Shown: one piece after another, positions 16,671-25,416 of the stretch
Layout: every line of letters starts with the position of its first letter
How positions within the stretch are numbered: the first letter of the stretch is position 1
NCBI GenBank assembly: GCA_902578315.1
Contig: CACHCL010000001.1
Span: 124,001-188,000 of the forward strand
Reading direction: 5' to 3'
Source: an uncultured Pelagibacteraceae bacterium
GTDB lineage: Bacteria; Pseudomonadota; Alphaproteobacteria; Pelagibacterales; Pelagibacteraceae
Length of the DNA: 64,000 nucleotides
Position numbers and translations under genes: made by a program
Notes under the pieces: generated by a model
Told to the model about the DNA's origin: nothing
Databases searched by the model: none
Seen by the model: only the letters and a program-made list of their open reading frames with translations

Positions 16671-17797
16671 AATAAATTCTCTTTAAAGAAATTTATAAAT
16701 TGAGGCATATATGTATCCGCGTTATCTCCGCCTATAGTTACTCCTTTAGAAATACATTTTTCTTTTTTCATAACTTTAAAACCAGTTTTCCAAGCTTTTC
16801 TAGGATCTTTTTGTGCAGCTTCATAAAATTCTTCTACTGAAGCATATTTTTTATGTTTATTTACCATCCACTCAACCCAAATAGGATTTGTAAATCGACC
16901 TTCATTATCAACAAAAAAATCTGGACAATCATGAAGTGTCATCGCCATTTTCTCTCTCCATGGTTTTTTACCTGCATGCCATGCGTGGTACCAACCCTCT
17001 TTAATATCAATTTTTACTTTTCCGGGCGGGGCTTTAATTCTCTCTGCATGCTCCTTGCAAAACTTAGCTAAAGTGTAGTCATCTGCACCACCATGTACAA
17101 CAAGCATTGTTGTATTAGAGGTTAATTCTGGTTCTGCAAAGAAACCGGCCATCCTACATTCTGCAGCCTCTGGAAGGATTGCGTCAAAGCCTTTTGTATT
17201 GCCAAGGAATTTAGATGTGAGTTTGACGTCTGCTAAGAAAAAAGAATTACTTCCACCTCTTGAATGACCTGTTGTTCCAAATTTACCGTTTGATCTTGGA
17301 TGAGATTGTAAAACTTTTAAAGCCATCAACGCATCAATTGCACCGTTAATTAATGGCACTCTGGATTGATCTCTCCAAGTTTCTCTAGCACCTCTTGGAC
17401 AAAAATTATCAATATACATCACTCCCATACCAGCTTTTAAAAGATTGTGTGCAGCATGATATACGAAGTCATCCCAAATATAATCCCCTGGTCCTCCACT
17501 ACTATGAGTGTAAATTACAATAGGAACTTTACCTGTTCCCTCTGGCAATCGAAGATATCCCGTAATTTCAATAGGATTATTTAAATGTCCATCTATTAAT
17601 ACTGTTCTTTGGTCAAATCCAGTATATGAATTAAATTTAATTATTTCACCCCCATCATAACCTTTTAATTTTGAAATGCCTTGAAGCATTGATAATTTTT
17701 TCCTGCAATTGTCTTTAGAGTTAAAATTTGGTGGCTCATGAGCTATTAAGCTAGTCGAGAATAAAATTGCAAATAAGATAAGAAAACTTTTCTTCAT
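16667..17797 (-). CDS. Secreted alpha/beta hydrolase (dienelactone hydrolase-like) within a Liv operon
   Basis: 376 residues with a signal peptide (residues 1-19, cleavage after LIAHE region). The body is an alpha/beta hydrolase: VPIVIYTHSSGGPGDYIWDD near residue 94 and the nucleophile elbow GTTGHSRGGSNSF (Ser of GHSRG) near 174. A later Asp (VVHGGADDYTLA) and a His (KEGWYHAWHAG) fit the rest of the triad. It would act in the periplasm on an ester, lactone or similar bond. It overlaps livH and livM by 4 bases each, so it is an integral operon member and may release the transported compound from a conjugate. The true substrate is not known. Confidence 0.75.
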   Translation of the reverse strand: MKKSFLILFAILFSTSLIAHEPPNFNSKDNCRKKLSMLQGISKLKGYDGGEIIKFNSYTGFDQRTVLIDGHLNNPIEITGYLRLPEGTGKVPIVIYTHSSGGPGDYIWDDFVYHAAHNLLKAGMGVMYIDNFCPRGARETWRDQSRVPLINGAIDALMALKVLQSHPRSNGKFGTTGHSRGGSNSFFLADVKLTSKFLGNTKGFDAILPEAAECRMAGFFAEPELTSNTTMLVVHGGADDYTLAKFCKEHAERIKAPPGKVKIDIKEGWYHAWHAGKKPWREKMAMTLHDCPDFFVDNEGRFTNPIWVEWMVNKHKKYASVEEFYEAAQKDPRKAWKTGFKVMKKEKCISKGVTIGGDNADTYMPQFINFFKENLL

Positions 17798-18687
17798 TTT
17801 AAATATTCCCTTTTTTTTGATAGTTTAAACCTTCTGTAAACTAATATTAAAACGAGCAGCATAAATACTGCACCAATTCTAAATTCTGTTCCTAAAATAT
17901 AATCAGCAAACTCTTCAAATAGTCCTAATCCCATTCCTGAAACTGCTACAGCTGGTAAATTACCAAGCCCTGCTACAATCACTATCATAAAAGATCTTAC
18001 TGTATAAGGAAGTCCTACATAAGGATGTAGTGTAAGCGTGATTGAAATTAGAGCCCCAGCAATTCCGCACAAGGCAGCGTTAATACCAAATGTTGCAGCA
18101 TAAACTTTTTCGGTATCTACGCCTAAAATTTTTGCAGCTCTTGCATTTTGTGCAGTGGCTCTTATAGCTCGTCCAAGTCTAGATTTTTTCATATAAATAA
18201 CTAAAGCTACTGCGTATAAAACACTTATAAAAGCCGAGAATATTTTTGAATTTGGTAGGGTCACTGAATTATCAAATAACATTGTTGTTCCATATTCAGA
18301 TTGTGCTACAACCACGTCTGCACCGAAAATAAAATTCATTAGTTGCTGAAATACAATTGCAATACCAAAAGTGGCTAAAATAGAAATAAATAAATCTCGG
18401 TCCACAACTTTATTGATTACTAACTTGTAGAGTGCCCATCCAACAAAAAACATTATAATTGGAGAAATGATAACTCCCCATGCAGGATGAATTCCCCAAA
18501 GATAGATAGTGTATGCAATATAACCTCCGAGAATTACTAGATCACCTTGTGCAATATTTATTATATTCATCACACCCCATTGAAGAGCCATGCCATATGC
18601 GATCAACGCAAATAATATGCCTAAAAGAATTCCATCCAGTGATGCCTGGACCATTAACATTGGAGCTTTAAAAATCAGAAAGTCCAT
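17794..18687 (-). CDS. livH: Second Liv-type ABC transporter permease LivH
   Basis: 297 residues. LDGILLGILFALIAYGMALQWGVMNIINIAQGDLVILGGYIAY is the LivH N-terminal signature, with the coupling loop SRLGRAIRATAQNARAAKILGVDTEK near residue 170. It begins 69 bases after livK, beyond a strong terminator hairpin, so it is probably expressed at a lower level than the binding protein. It overlaps the hydrolase gene by 4 bases. Confidence 0.9.
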   Translation of the reverse strand: MDFLIFKAPMLMVQASLDGILLGILFALIAYGMALQWGVMNIINIAQGDLVILGGYIAYTIYLWGIHPAWGVIISPIIMFFVGWALYKLVINKVVDRDLFISILATFGIAIVFQQLMNFIFGADVVVAQSEYGTTMLFDNSVTLPNSKIFSAFISVLYAVALVIYMKKSRLGRAIRATAQNARAAKILGVDTEKVYAATFGINAALCGIAGALISITLTLHPYVGLPYTVRSFMIVIVAGLGNLPAVAVSGMGLGLFEEFADYILGTEFRIGAVFMLLVLILVYRRFKLSKKREYLK

Positions 18688-18709
18688 AAAATTTCAAAAC
18701 TTATAAAAG

Positions 18710-18737
18710 AAAAGCCCCTAGAAAACTAGGGGCTTTT
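18710..18737 (-). terminator. Terminator/attenuator between livK and livH
   Basis: A 12-base-pair perfect stem AAAAGCCCCTAG / CTAGGGGCTTTT with a 4-base loop, followed on the minus strand by CTTTTATAAG. It lies between the binding-protein gene and the permease gene of the same operon, so partial read-through would give excess binding protein over membrane components. Confidence 0.88.
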
Positions 18738-18756
18738 CAAATTTTTTCAGAAGTAA

Positions 18757-19998
18757 TTAACTTCTTTCAGACCACTTAGGAATTGGGTGATAGAACTTAT
18801 CTGAAGCCCATTTTGTTGGAGCTACAACTTTGTTCTCACAATTATCACCTTTACATCTAACTTGGAACAAGATCATTGGCTTAGCAACGTTTTGTCCACC
18901 TGGTCCAAATTTAATGTTTCCATAGAAGGTTTGCATTTCAGTATCAACTAATGCATCTCTAACAGCATCTCTATCAAAAGAATTAGCTCTTTCGAACGCA
19001 TCTTTAAATACTAATAATGCTGCTGATGACTCAGCTGACTGATATGGCGGGTCATATCCAAATTCTTTTTGGAAGTCTTTAGCGTATTTCTTACCAGAGC
19101 CAAAGAATTTATCTTTGTAAGATAAATTTTTATGCCACTGAGAAGCACACAATGCGTATTCTGATTTCTTTCCATGTTGTTTAGAAAGTTTAGCAGCATC
19201 ACAGTGTGTCATCGCTAACATAGGAACATCAACTTTCATTTCAGAAATTTGTCTGATTGCAGTCAATGCACCTTTTGTATGACCTGATACAACAAGTACA
19301 TCTGGCTTAACAGCTTTTACTTTAGCCAATGTAGCTGCCATATCGTTAAGTTCTTTTGGTAGTTTGTCATCGATGATGATTTCAGATCCAGTTCTTTTTG
19401 CTGCATCTAAGATACCAAGTCTCACGTCTTGTGAGAACGCATCTTGTTCAAATGCTTGAGCAATTTTTACCGGCTTGCCACCATTTTTCTCTACCGCTAA
19501 ATCGATAGCTACTTCAAGGTATTGGTTAGCTGGTGATAACACCGCGAACAAATATTTGTATCCTTTAGTAAATAAAGATCTAGATGCACCATTTGCTTCA
19601 ACCATAGGAATTTTATATTTCTCGGTTACCGGTGCAATGGCTTTCGTTAAACCTGAACTGTATGGTCCAAGCATATAATGAACGCCATCTTGTTTAATTA
19701 GTCTTTCAGCTAACTGAGCGGCTCTTTTTGGGTTTGACTCATCATCATAGTAAATGATCTCAAACTTATATTTCTTACCTTGTACTTCTACTCCACCCAT
19801 TTTGTTAATTCTATCAACGGCCATGTTATAACCATTTTGAGTATGAACTCCATTTGAAGAGTATTTTCCTGTAAGAGATATTGCAGAACCTAACACAATG
19901 TATTCACCTTCTACTTTTGCAAAAGAGGAAGTGAAAGAAACAAGTGCTAAAGTTATTGCTGAAATAAATGTAACAAATAGTTTTGCTATTTTATTCAT
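18757..19998 (-). CDS. livK: Second Liv-type ABC transporter periplasmic binding protein
   Basis: 413 residues, with a signal peptide (residues 1-27, ending TSSFA). The mature start YIVLGSAISLTGKYSSNGVHTQNGYNMAVDRINKMGGVEVQGKKYKFEIIYYDDESNPKRAA is the type-I binding fold of amino-acid/amide ABC transporters. It is longer than the first LivK and has a Cys-containing C-terminal segment (FQVRCKGDNCENKV) that may form a disulfide. It is the first gene of the operon and carries the conserved leader. Substrate specificity cannot be read from the sequence. Confidence 0.88.
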   Translation of the reverse strand: MNKIAKLFVTFISAITLALVSFTSSFAKVEGEYIVLGSAISLTGKYSSNGVHTQNGYNMAVDRINKMGGVEVQGKKYKFEIIYYDDESNPKRAAQLAERLIKQDGVHYMLGPYSSGLTKAIAPVTEKYKIPMVEANGASRSLFTKGYKYLFAVLSPANQYLEVAIDLAVEKNGGKPVKIAQAFEQDAFSQDVRLGILDAAKRTGSEIIIDDKLPKELNDMAATLAKVKAVKPDVLVVSGHTKGALTAIRQISEMKVDVPMLAMTHCDAAKLSKQHGKKSEYALCASQWHKNLSYKDKFFGSGKKYAKDFQKEFGYDPPYQSAESSAALLVFKDAFERANSFDRDAVRDALVDTEMQTFYGNIKFGPGGQNVAKPMILFQVRCKGDNCENKVVAPTKWASDKFYHPIPKWSERS

Positions 19999-20031
19999 TA
20001 TTTCCCTTCTTGTTGTTAATTAATTAATTAA
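19999..20031 (-). promoter_or_regulatory. livK leader shared with the first livK
   Basis: On the minus strand the block ATTAATTAATTAACAACA is followed by AGAAGGGAAATAATG. It is the same as the leader at 2139-2171 except for two extra bases near the ribosome binding site. The two downstream proteins are clearly diverged, so the match is not simply a recent gene duplication. Confidence 0.6.
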
Positions 20032-20081
20032 ATTAAATAATTAAAACAAGAAATTGAGATTTTGACAACAGTTAGAATTGA

Positions 20082-20696
20082 TTAAAAATTCTGTGTCGCA
20101 GCAATGTAAACTGCTAAAATTAGAAGAACACACGCAGAAATTGTATTTAATAGCTTTGGTTTGCTTCTCAACCATACAGAAATTTTTTCAGCTGCCAATC
20201 CATAAATCATTAACGTTAGAAAATCTAAAACCACGTATGTAATTAATAATATTAAAAACTGTGAAATAATATTTGATCCGAAATTAATAAAAGTAGGAAA
20301 AATTGTTCCAAAAAATAAAAGAGCTTTAGGACTTAAGCCAGCAACTAATAATCCATCTTTGTAAAATGATAGTGGTGATTTTAAATTTTGATTTTTAGAA
20401 TTAAAACTTCTAATTTTTGAAGTAAAGGTGTCATAGGCTAAATAAATTATATAAAATATCCCAGCCCATTTTAAATAGTAAAGGACTTGAGGGTTATCAC
20501 TTAAAAAAGAGCCAATTAAAAATACTACTAAAATAGCCTGGATAGTATTTGCGGAAATATCTCCTAAAGCAGTCCAAACAGATCTATTTAATCCATAGTT
20601 TAACGTGTGTGAAACAATTACAACTCTGGGCGGACCTGGAGAAATAAATAAAAATAAAATGATTTGTAAAAATATTATATAGTCTGTTGGAAACAT
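20082..20696 (-). CDS. LysE/RhtB-family amino acid exporter
   Basis: About 204 residues from ATG at 20696, or 208 from GTG at 20708; neither has a clear ribosome binding site. Six hydrophobic segments and the early motif FLFISPGPPRVVIVSHTLNYGLNRSVWTALGDISANTIQ identify the LysE/RhtB family, whose usual text is TPGP. A second signature is GLLVAGLSPKALLFFGTIFPTF. These proteins export lysine, homoserine, threonine or related amino acids. It is divergent from the next gene with about 25 bases between starts. Confidence 0.85.
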   Translation of the reverse strand: MFPTDYIIFLQIILFLFISPGPPRVVIVSHTLNYGLNRSVWTALGDISANTIQAILVVFLIGSFLSDNPQVLYYLKWAGIFYIIYLAYDTFTSKIRSFNSKNQNLKSPLSFYKDGLLVAGLSPKALLFFGTIFPTFINFGSNIISQFLILLITYVVLDFLTLMIYGLAAEKISVWLRSKPKLLNTISACVLLILAVYIAATQNF

Positions 20697-20721
20697 TTGA
20701 TTAGTCACTATATATAAATTT

Positions 20722-21018
20722 ATGAAGAAAAAAAGTTTTATCCCTCAAACACGAGTTAAAAATCCCGAACCAAAAGAAAAGGATGATAATTGGATTATTT
20801 GGGCTGCTTGGGCAGATAGGATTACTTTTGAAGAGATAAAAGAAAAAACTGGAAAGAATGAGTCTCAAGTCATTAAAATAATGCGAAAAAATTTAAAACC
20901 AGGCTCCTTCCGCTTATGGAGAAAAAGAGTGCATAATACTAGCATCAAACATAGGAAAAAGTTTCAATTAAGCAGAAAAAAACTAAGAGAAAAAATAAAA
21001 TTAACTGATATATATTAA
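20722..21018 (+). CDS. TIGR03643-type small conserved protein
   Basis: 98 residues, strongly basic. The core DDNWIIWAAWADRITFEEIKEKTGKNESQVIKIMRKNLKPGSFRLWRKRV matches the TIGR03643 / DUF2805 family, where a predicted helix-turn-helix precedes the SFRLWRKRV motif. Function is unknown; a nucleic-acid-binding role is plausible from charge and fold. It is two bases upstream of grxC. Confidence 0.75.
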   Translation: MKKKSFIPQTRVKNPEPKEKDDNWIIWAAWADRITFEEIKEKTGKNESQVIKIMRKNLKPGSFRLWRKRVHNTSIKHRKKFQLSRKKLREKIKLTDIY

Positions 21019-21020
21019 TT

Positions 21021-21281
21021 ATGAAAAAAGTTACAATGTATACTGGCAATCCATGCTCATTTTGTGCAGCAGCCAAAGCGTTATTAAAAACAAAAAATGT
21101 TGAAATTGAAGAAATCGATATTTGGGCAGATCCAGCTAACGCAAAAGAAATGTTACAAAGAACAAATGGCGCAAGAACTATTCCTCAAATTTTTATCGGC
21201 GATCATTACATTGGTGGTAATGACAAACTTCAGGAAGCCAATAGAAATGGCGAATTAGATAAAATAATAGATGGAAAATGA
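21021..21281 (+). CDS. grxC: Glutaredoxin 3
   Basis: 86 residues, the usual length. The active site CSFC is at residues 12-15, the cis-Pro segment RTIPQIFIGDHYIGG is near 56-70, and the C-terminal GELDKIIDGK follows. The family text is CPYC, so Pro-Tyr is replaced by Ser-Phe here. It reduces disulfides using glutathione. Genes for both glutathione-synthesis steps are in the same window (25802-28031). The end overlaps msrB by 4 bases. Confidence 0.9.
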   Translation: MKKVTMYTGNPCSFCAAAKALLKTKNVEIEEIDIWADPANAKEMLQRTNGARTIPQIFIGDHYIGGNDKLQEANRNGELDKIIDGK

Positions 21282-21730
21282 GGAGAAATTTTTTAAAATA
21301 TTTAAGCTTAACAATTTTTTCTTCTTTCATTCTTCCTTTAAACCCACTTTTTGCTAATACAAAAAAAATTATCAATAAAAACCTTACAAAAAAACAAAAA
21401 GAAATAATGTTTAACGAGGGTACTGAAAGACCCTTTTCTAGTGATTTACTTAGAGAAAGTAGAAAGGGTTTTTATCATTGCGCTAATTGTGGAAATAAAC
21501 TTTTTGCTTCTACTAGTAAATTCGACAGTGGCACTGGTTGGCCATCATTTTCAGAGGCTTTACCTGGAGCATTTAAAACTAAGATAGATTATAAATTTGG
21601 AATGAAAAGAACAGAATATCATTGTGCTAAATGCGGCGCACATCATGGACATGTCTTTAACGATGGACCAACAAAAAGTGGTAAAAGATTTTGTAATAAT
21701 GGTCTTTGTTTAATTTTTAAGCCTGAATAA
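21278..21730 (+). CDS. msrB: Exported peptide-methionine (R)-S-oxide reductase
   Basis: 150 residues. The N-terminus MRRNFLKYLSLTIFSS matches the twin-arginine export consensus (RRxFLK), with cleavage likely after LFA near residue 26. The MsrB domain holds zinc cysteines C68/C71 and C116/C119 and the catalytic Cys in GKRFCNNG at residue 139. It repairs oxidised methionine in periplasmic proteins. It overlaps grxC by 4 bases. A second, cytosolic MsrB is at 24416. The reductant might come through the CcdA encoded at 22635. Confidence 0.9.
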   Translation: MRRNFLKYLSLTIFSSFILPLNPLFANTKKIINKNLTKKQKEIMFNEGTERPFSSDLLRESRKGFYHCANCGNKLFASTSKFDSGTGWPSFSEALPGAFKTKIDYKFGMKRTEYHCAKCGAHHGHVFNDGPTKSGKRFCNNGLCLIFKPE

Positions 21731-21732
21731 AA

Positions 21733-22635
21733 TTATTTAATATCTTGGATAAAAGGCATTGCATCCCCTGCTCCAAGTTTAGTTGTAGATATTCCAGCAA
21801 CTTTATTTGCGAACTCTAAACAATCTTTAATAGGTTTTTCTTTCAATAAACTGAAAGCTAAACCTCCATTAAAAGCATCTCCTGCTCCAGTAGTGTCAAT
21901 GGCTTTTACTGCACTAGCTTTTAAATAAATTTCCTCTTTTCCATCAGAATAAAATAAACCTTTTTCTCCTAGAGTAATTATTACTTTTTTTATTCCTTGA
22001 TTTATTAATTTATCTGCTGCCTGCTTTGCTTCTTGATCATTAGTAATCTTTATGCCTGTATAAAATTCAGCCTCGGTTTCATTAGGTGTAAAAAAATCGA
22101 TATTATTATAAAACTCATTTGAAATTTCAGATGCCGGTGCAGGATTTAAAATTGTAGTACATCCATTTTCTTTAGCAGTTTTCAAACAATGTAAGGTAAC
22201 ATCTTTTGGAACTTCTAATTGAGTTAAAAAAATTTTTGATTTTTTTATTAAATTAATTTGTTTTTCAATTTCACTTATTTTTAAAGAACTTGGGGCGCCT
22301 ACAATTACATTTATTGCATTTTTTCCAGTATTTTGATCAACTAAAATTCCAGCTACACCAGTTTGTTGATTTCCATCTTGAATAACATTTTCTATAGAAA
22401 TTTTATTTTTTTCAAGAGTTTTAAGAGCTAAATCTCCGTATGCGTCCTTACCAATTTTACTTATAAAGTTTGTATTTCCGCCAAGTCTTGCAATTGCTAT
22501 GGCTTGATTGCAACCTTTTCCTCCTGGACCCACATTATATTTTTTTCCCAGAATAGTTTCACCTATTGATGGAATTTTAGGTCCAGAAAAACTGATGTCA
22601 GCAACAAAAATTCCTAAGACTGTTATTTCGCTCAT
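21733..22635 (-). CDS. rbsK: Ribokinase (PfkB family)
   Basis: 300 residues. PfkB signature one is GKKYNVGPGGKGCNQAIAIARLGG near residues 29-52. Signature two is IDTTGAGDAFNGGLAFSL near 246-263, with the catalytic Asp in GAGDAF. The sequence is closest in style to RbsK, which phosphorylates ribose; other sugar kinases of the family cannot be excluded. No ribose transporter is nearby. It shares one base with the end of ccdA and converges with msrB. Confidence 0.8.
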   Translation of the reverse strand: MSEITVLGIFVADISFSGPKIPSIGETILGKKYNVGPGGKGCNQAIAIARLGGNTNFISKIGKDAYGDLALKTLEKNKISIENVIQDGNQQTGVAGILVDQNTGKNAINVIVGAPSSLKISEIEKQINLIKKSKIFLTQLEVPKDVTLHCLKTAKENGCTTILNPAPASEISNEFYNNIDFFTPNETEAEFYTGIKITNDQEAKQAADKLINQGIKKVIITLGEKGLFYSDGKEEIYLKASAVKAIDTTGAGDAFNGGLAFSLLKEKPIKDCLEFANKVAGISTTKLGAGDAMPFIQDIK

Positions 22636-23351
22636 TAACCAAACTTAGCGAGAATTGGAAAGGTCGTCAAAATATAATAACTTATAACTTGAATATAATT
22701 TGTAGTAATCAAGATGCCAGTAATTAAAAGAATAACTCCGCCAGATTTTGTAATAGTTCCATAATATTTTCCAAAACCTTTTTTAGTATTTAAAAATCTA
22801 CTCATGTAGTATCCGGATAATATAAATGGGATGGCCAATCCTAAAGAATAAAATGATAATAATAAAATCCCTTTACTAATTGTAGCTTCAGTAGCAGATA
22901 AAGCAATTATGGATCCTAAAACCGGACCAATACAAGGTGTCCAACCAAAGGCAAAAGCTGCGCCAACTATAAAAGGAAATGCATAATTATCTTTATAATT
23001 AGAATTAGTTTGAATTCTTTTTTCAGTGTTTAAAAAAGAAAAATTTAAAAAACCTAACATTTGTAATGAAAAAATAATAATTATTAATCCTGCAACAATC
23101 CGTAATTCATTAGAAAAGAAAAGAAGCACGTTCCCTATTGCAGAGGCGGCCGCTCCAAGTGTTATAAAAACAAAGGAGAAACCTAGTGAAAAAAGAATAG
23201 TTTTAGTCAAAACTATTGATTTGTCTTTATCTATTTCCCCTAAATCTTTTCCAGTAATATAAGAAATATAACCGGGGATAATTGGAAGTACGCAAGGGGT
23301 GAGAAAACTTATAAATCCAGCCCCAAAGGCAAACGCAAGTTTAATGATCAT
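22635..23351 (-). CDS. ccdA: Cytochrome c biogenesis protein CcdA
   Basis: 238 residues with six membrane helices. The two redox cysteines stand in SFLTPCVLPIIPGYISY near residue 20 and FGWTPCIGPVLGSIIAL near 139, the CcdA/DsbD-core arrangement. CcdA carries electrons from cytosolic thioredoxin to periplasmic thiol proteins for cytochrome c maturation and related repair. It is followed on the same strand by the ribokinase gene, probably without functional connection. Confidence 0.88.
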   Translation of the reverse strand: MIIKLAFAFGAGFISFLTPCVLPIIPGYISYITGKDLGEIDKDKSIVLTKTILFSLGFSFVFITLGAAASAIGNVLLFFSNELRIVAGLIIIIFSLQMLGFLNFSFLNTEKRIQTNSNYKDNYAFPFIVGAAFAFGWTPCIGPVLGSIIALSATEATISKGILLLSFYSLGLAIPFILSGYYMSRFLNTKKGFGKYYGTITKSGGVILLITGILITTNYIQVISYYILTTFPILAKFG

Positions 23352-23401
23352 ATTACGTTTATATTTGCCTTTGAACTTTACCGCAATTACAATATTGGCT
23401 C

Positions 23402-23746
23402 ATGATAATTAAATACGCAGGTTTTTTATTCACTCTTTTGTGGTCATATACTTTCATTAAGTCTCAAAGTATTTTTAAAAAAGGATCAGGTATTTTAATT
23501 ACTTTATTTGTAACCAATATATCCTGGTTCACGTTTATAGCAGCTTGCTTTTATGGCCTTAAAAATTTTAGCTTTTACCATGCTTTACTTGGTATAGCTT
23601 TGAGTATTGTTTTGGTTCACTTAGCTTTTTCTCGATTAACTTTATTCATCAATAACAAATTTCAGGATAAGAACACTCTTTTAAAAATTAAAACATTGAT
23701 TGAATATTTAATTTTAATAGCAGTTGGATATTTTATATTTTTTTAA
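23402..23746 (+). CDS. Small hypothetical membrane protein
   Basis: 114 residues with four predicted helices at about residues 4-20, 27-48, 53-75 and 92-112. No family is recognised. The N-terminus MIIKYAGFLFTLLWSYTFIKSQ and its basic loop are consistent with an inner-membrane protein. It diverges from ccdA with a 50-base gap and converges with the phosphatase gene, overlapping it by 4 bases. Confidence 0.5.
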   Translation: MIIKYAGFLFTLLWSYTFIKSQSIFKKGSGILITLFVTNISWFTFIAACFYGLKNFSFYHALLGIALSIVLVHLAFSRLTLFINNKFQDKNTLLKIKTLIEYLILIAVGYFIFF

Positions 23747-24300
23747 AAAGTATTAATTGTAGATAAAACTTTAAAATTTTTATCAGTAATGACTAGTTCA
23801 CCGGATCGGGTTGTTTCTCCAGTTATTGCCAAGATAATTACATAATGCGTAACTAAAACTAGGTTTCCCCCTTTACCATTCCAATTATTTATATATCTTT
23901 TTAAGTCCTTTATCTGCTGTTTTTCATTTTGGTCGTATGGTGGAGTATAAGTAGAATTTAACGCGGAAAATTCTTTATAATTGCCAAAAGCATATTTTGC
24001 GGTATCTTTGCATCTACACCACTGGCTTGATAAAACTTTATCAATTTTAACTTTTTTTTCTCTAAAAAGTTTACCAATTTTTTTTGCTTGATTAATACCC
24101 ATCATGTCTAGATTTCTTTGAGTTTTACAATCTTTAATTTTAAATCCTTCTGGGTCTCCGCCCCCAGGAGCTTTAGCATGTCTAATTAAAATAATTTTAT
24201 CTCCATCCTGAGCTGGTTTCCAATTTAGATCTGATGCGTGAGTATGAAATGAAATTAAGGAAAATATAATTATAAGTAGGGAAATAATTTGCTTCTTCAT
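23743..24300 (-). CDS. Exported histidine phosphatase family protein
   Basis: 185 residues with a signal peptide (residues 1-22, ending SFHTHA). The phosphatase core is IILIRHAKAPGG (RHG-type motif with Lys-Ala after the catalytic His) near residues 36-47, the VLSSQWCRCKDTA segment near 95, and the second His in LVLVTHYVIILAITGE near 155. It would hydrolyse phosphomonoesters in the periplasm. Extra cysteines are present at CKTQ and WCRC. The substrate is unknown. Confidence 0.78.
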   Translation of the reverse strand: MKKQIISLLIIIFSLISFHTHASDLNWKPAQDGDKIILIRHAKAPGGGDPEGFKIKDCKTQRNLDMMGINQAKKIGKLFREKKVKIDKVLSSQWCRCKDTAKYAFGNYKEFSALNSTYTPPYDQNEKQQIKDLKRYINNWNGKGGNLVLVTHYVIILAITGETTRSGELVITDKNFKVLSTINTF

Positions 24301-24415
24301 GGTGGATGAAATGATAATCTTACAAACTTGTGTCGCCTTGGTCTAGAGGACATGACAAGTTAGATTATAATTTTTTGATAAGTTGTATTAAAACACTTAA
24401 TTGGTTTGTGTATAA

Positions 24416-24793
24416 CTACTCGCCTTTTGGTTTAAAGACTAAACATACACCATTGTTACAATATCGTTTTCCAGTAGGTTTTGGACCATCATCAAAAACA
24501 TGACCGTGATGACCTCCACATTTTTTGCAATGATACTCAGTTCTTGGATAACCAATGTGCATATCTTTTTTTTCTTCGAATACCCCTGGAATAGATTCGA
24601 AAAAAGAAGGCCAGCCTGAACCACTCTCATATTTAGTTCTAGACTCAAATAATTTCGTTCCGCACCCAACACAGTGATAAGAACCCTCTCTTTTTTCTTG
24701 ATTTAAAGAACTGCTTCCTGGGGATTCTGTTCCCTCTTGTTTTAAAACATAATTTTGTTCTGGAGTTAAATTTGGATCCCAATCTTTACTCAT
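24416..24793 (-). CDS. msrB: Cytosolic peptide-methionine (R)-S-oxide reductase
   Basis: 125 residues without a signal peptide. Zinc cysteines are C41/C44 and C89/C92, the catalytic Cys is C112 in GKRYCNNG, and [13 protein letters not shown] and [10 protein letters not shown] are MsrB hallmarks. It reduces methionine-R-sulfoxide in cytoplasmic proteins and is the counterpart of the exported copy at 21278. It overlaps cysE by 8 bases, putting sulfur and redox genes in one transcript. Confidence 0.92.
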   Translation of the reverse strand: MSKDWDPNLTPEQNYVLKQEGTESPGSSSLNQEKREGSYHCVGCGTKLFESRTKYESGSGWPSFFESIPGVFEEKKDMHIGYPRTEYHCKKCGGHHGHVFDDGPKPTGKRYCNNGVCLVFKPKGE

Positions 24794-25361
24794 CTTTTAC
24801 TTTATCGTCTACACCATAAGGTCTGAAACTACCCTTATTTTCTAACTTAACTGCTTTAGCAGGTATGCCAACCATCGTTGCGTTTTCTGGAACATCTTTA
24901 ACTACAACTGCGTTAGCAGCAATTCTTGCATTGTTACCAACTTTAATTGGTCCGATTATTTGTGCACCCGACCCGATTACAACATCATTGCCAATCGTAG
25001 GATGTCTTTTTTCATGTCGTTGTCTCTCGCTATCTATACTGGGAGAACTCCCACCTAAAGTAACATTGTGATAAATAGTAACGTTGTCTCCAATTTCAGA
25101 AGTTTCGCCGATTACTACACCCATACCATGATCAATAAATAAATTTTTACCTATCTTGGCCCCAGGATGAATTTCAATACCTGTAAAAAATCGAATTGTT
25201 TGTGAAATAATTCTTGCTATTAAGTCAAACCCAGCTTTATAAAAAAAATTTGATATTTGATGAAACAAAACTGCTTTAACACCTGGGTATGTGAGAATGA
25301 TACTCAGTATAGATTTTGCCGCAGGATCTCTTTTTTTAATAGATTCTAAATAATCGTTCAT
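24786..25361 (-). CDS. cysE: Serine O-acetyltransferase
   Basis: About 191 residues from ATG at 25361 ([17 protein letters not shown]). An upstream ATG at 25418 would add a 19-residue Ser/Tyr-rich tail not expected in the family, so the inner start is preferred. The hexapeptide left-handed beta-helix is evident in [41 protein letters not shown], including the catalytic His/Asp region. CysE makes O-acetylserine, the carbon acceptor for cysteine synthesis. It is close to gshA/gshB and msrB. Confidence 0.88.
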   Translation of the reverse strand: MNDYLESIKKRDPAAKSILSIILTYPGVKAVLFHQISNFFYKAGFDLIARIISQTIRFFTGIEIHPGAKIGKNLFIDHGMGVVIGETSEIGDNVTIYHNVTLGGSSPSIDSERQRHEKRHPTIGNDVVIGSGAQIIGPIKVGNNARIAANAVVVKDVPENATMVGIPAKAVKLENKGSFRPYGVDDKVKDE

Positions 25362-25416
25362 AAGATGTATATAATGACTACTTGATAAATTTAAAGAAGA
25401 ATATATATAAATGCTC

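Noticed and set aside
24301-24415. Gap containing GGTCTAGAGGACATGAC, reminiscent of a tRNA D-arm
   Set aside because: No acceptor, anticodon or T stem can be drawn around it. I see no supported feature in this 115-base gap.
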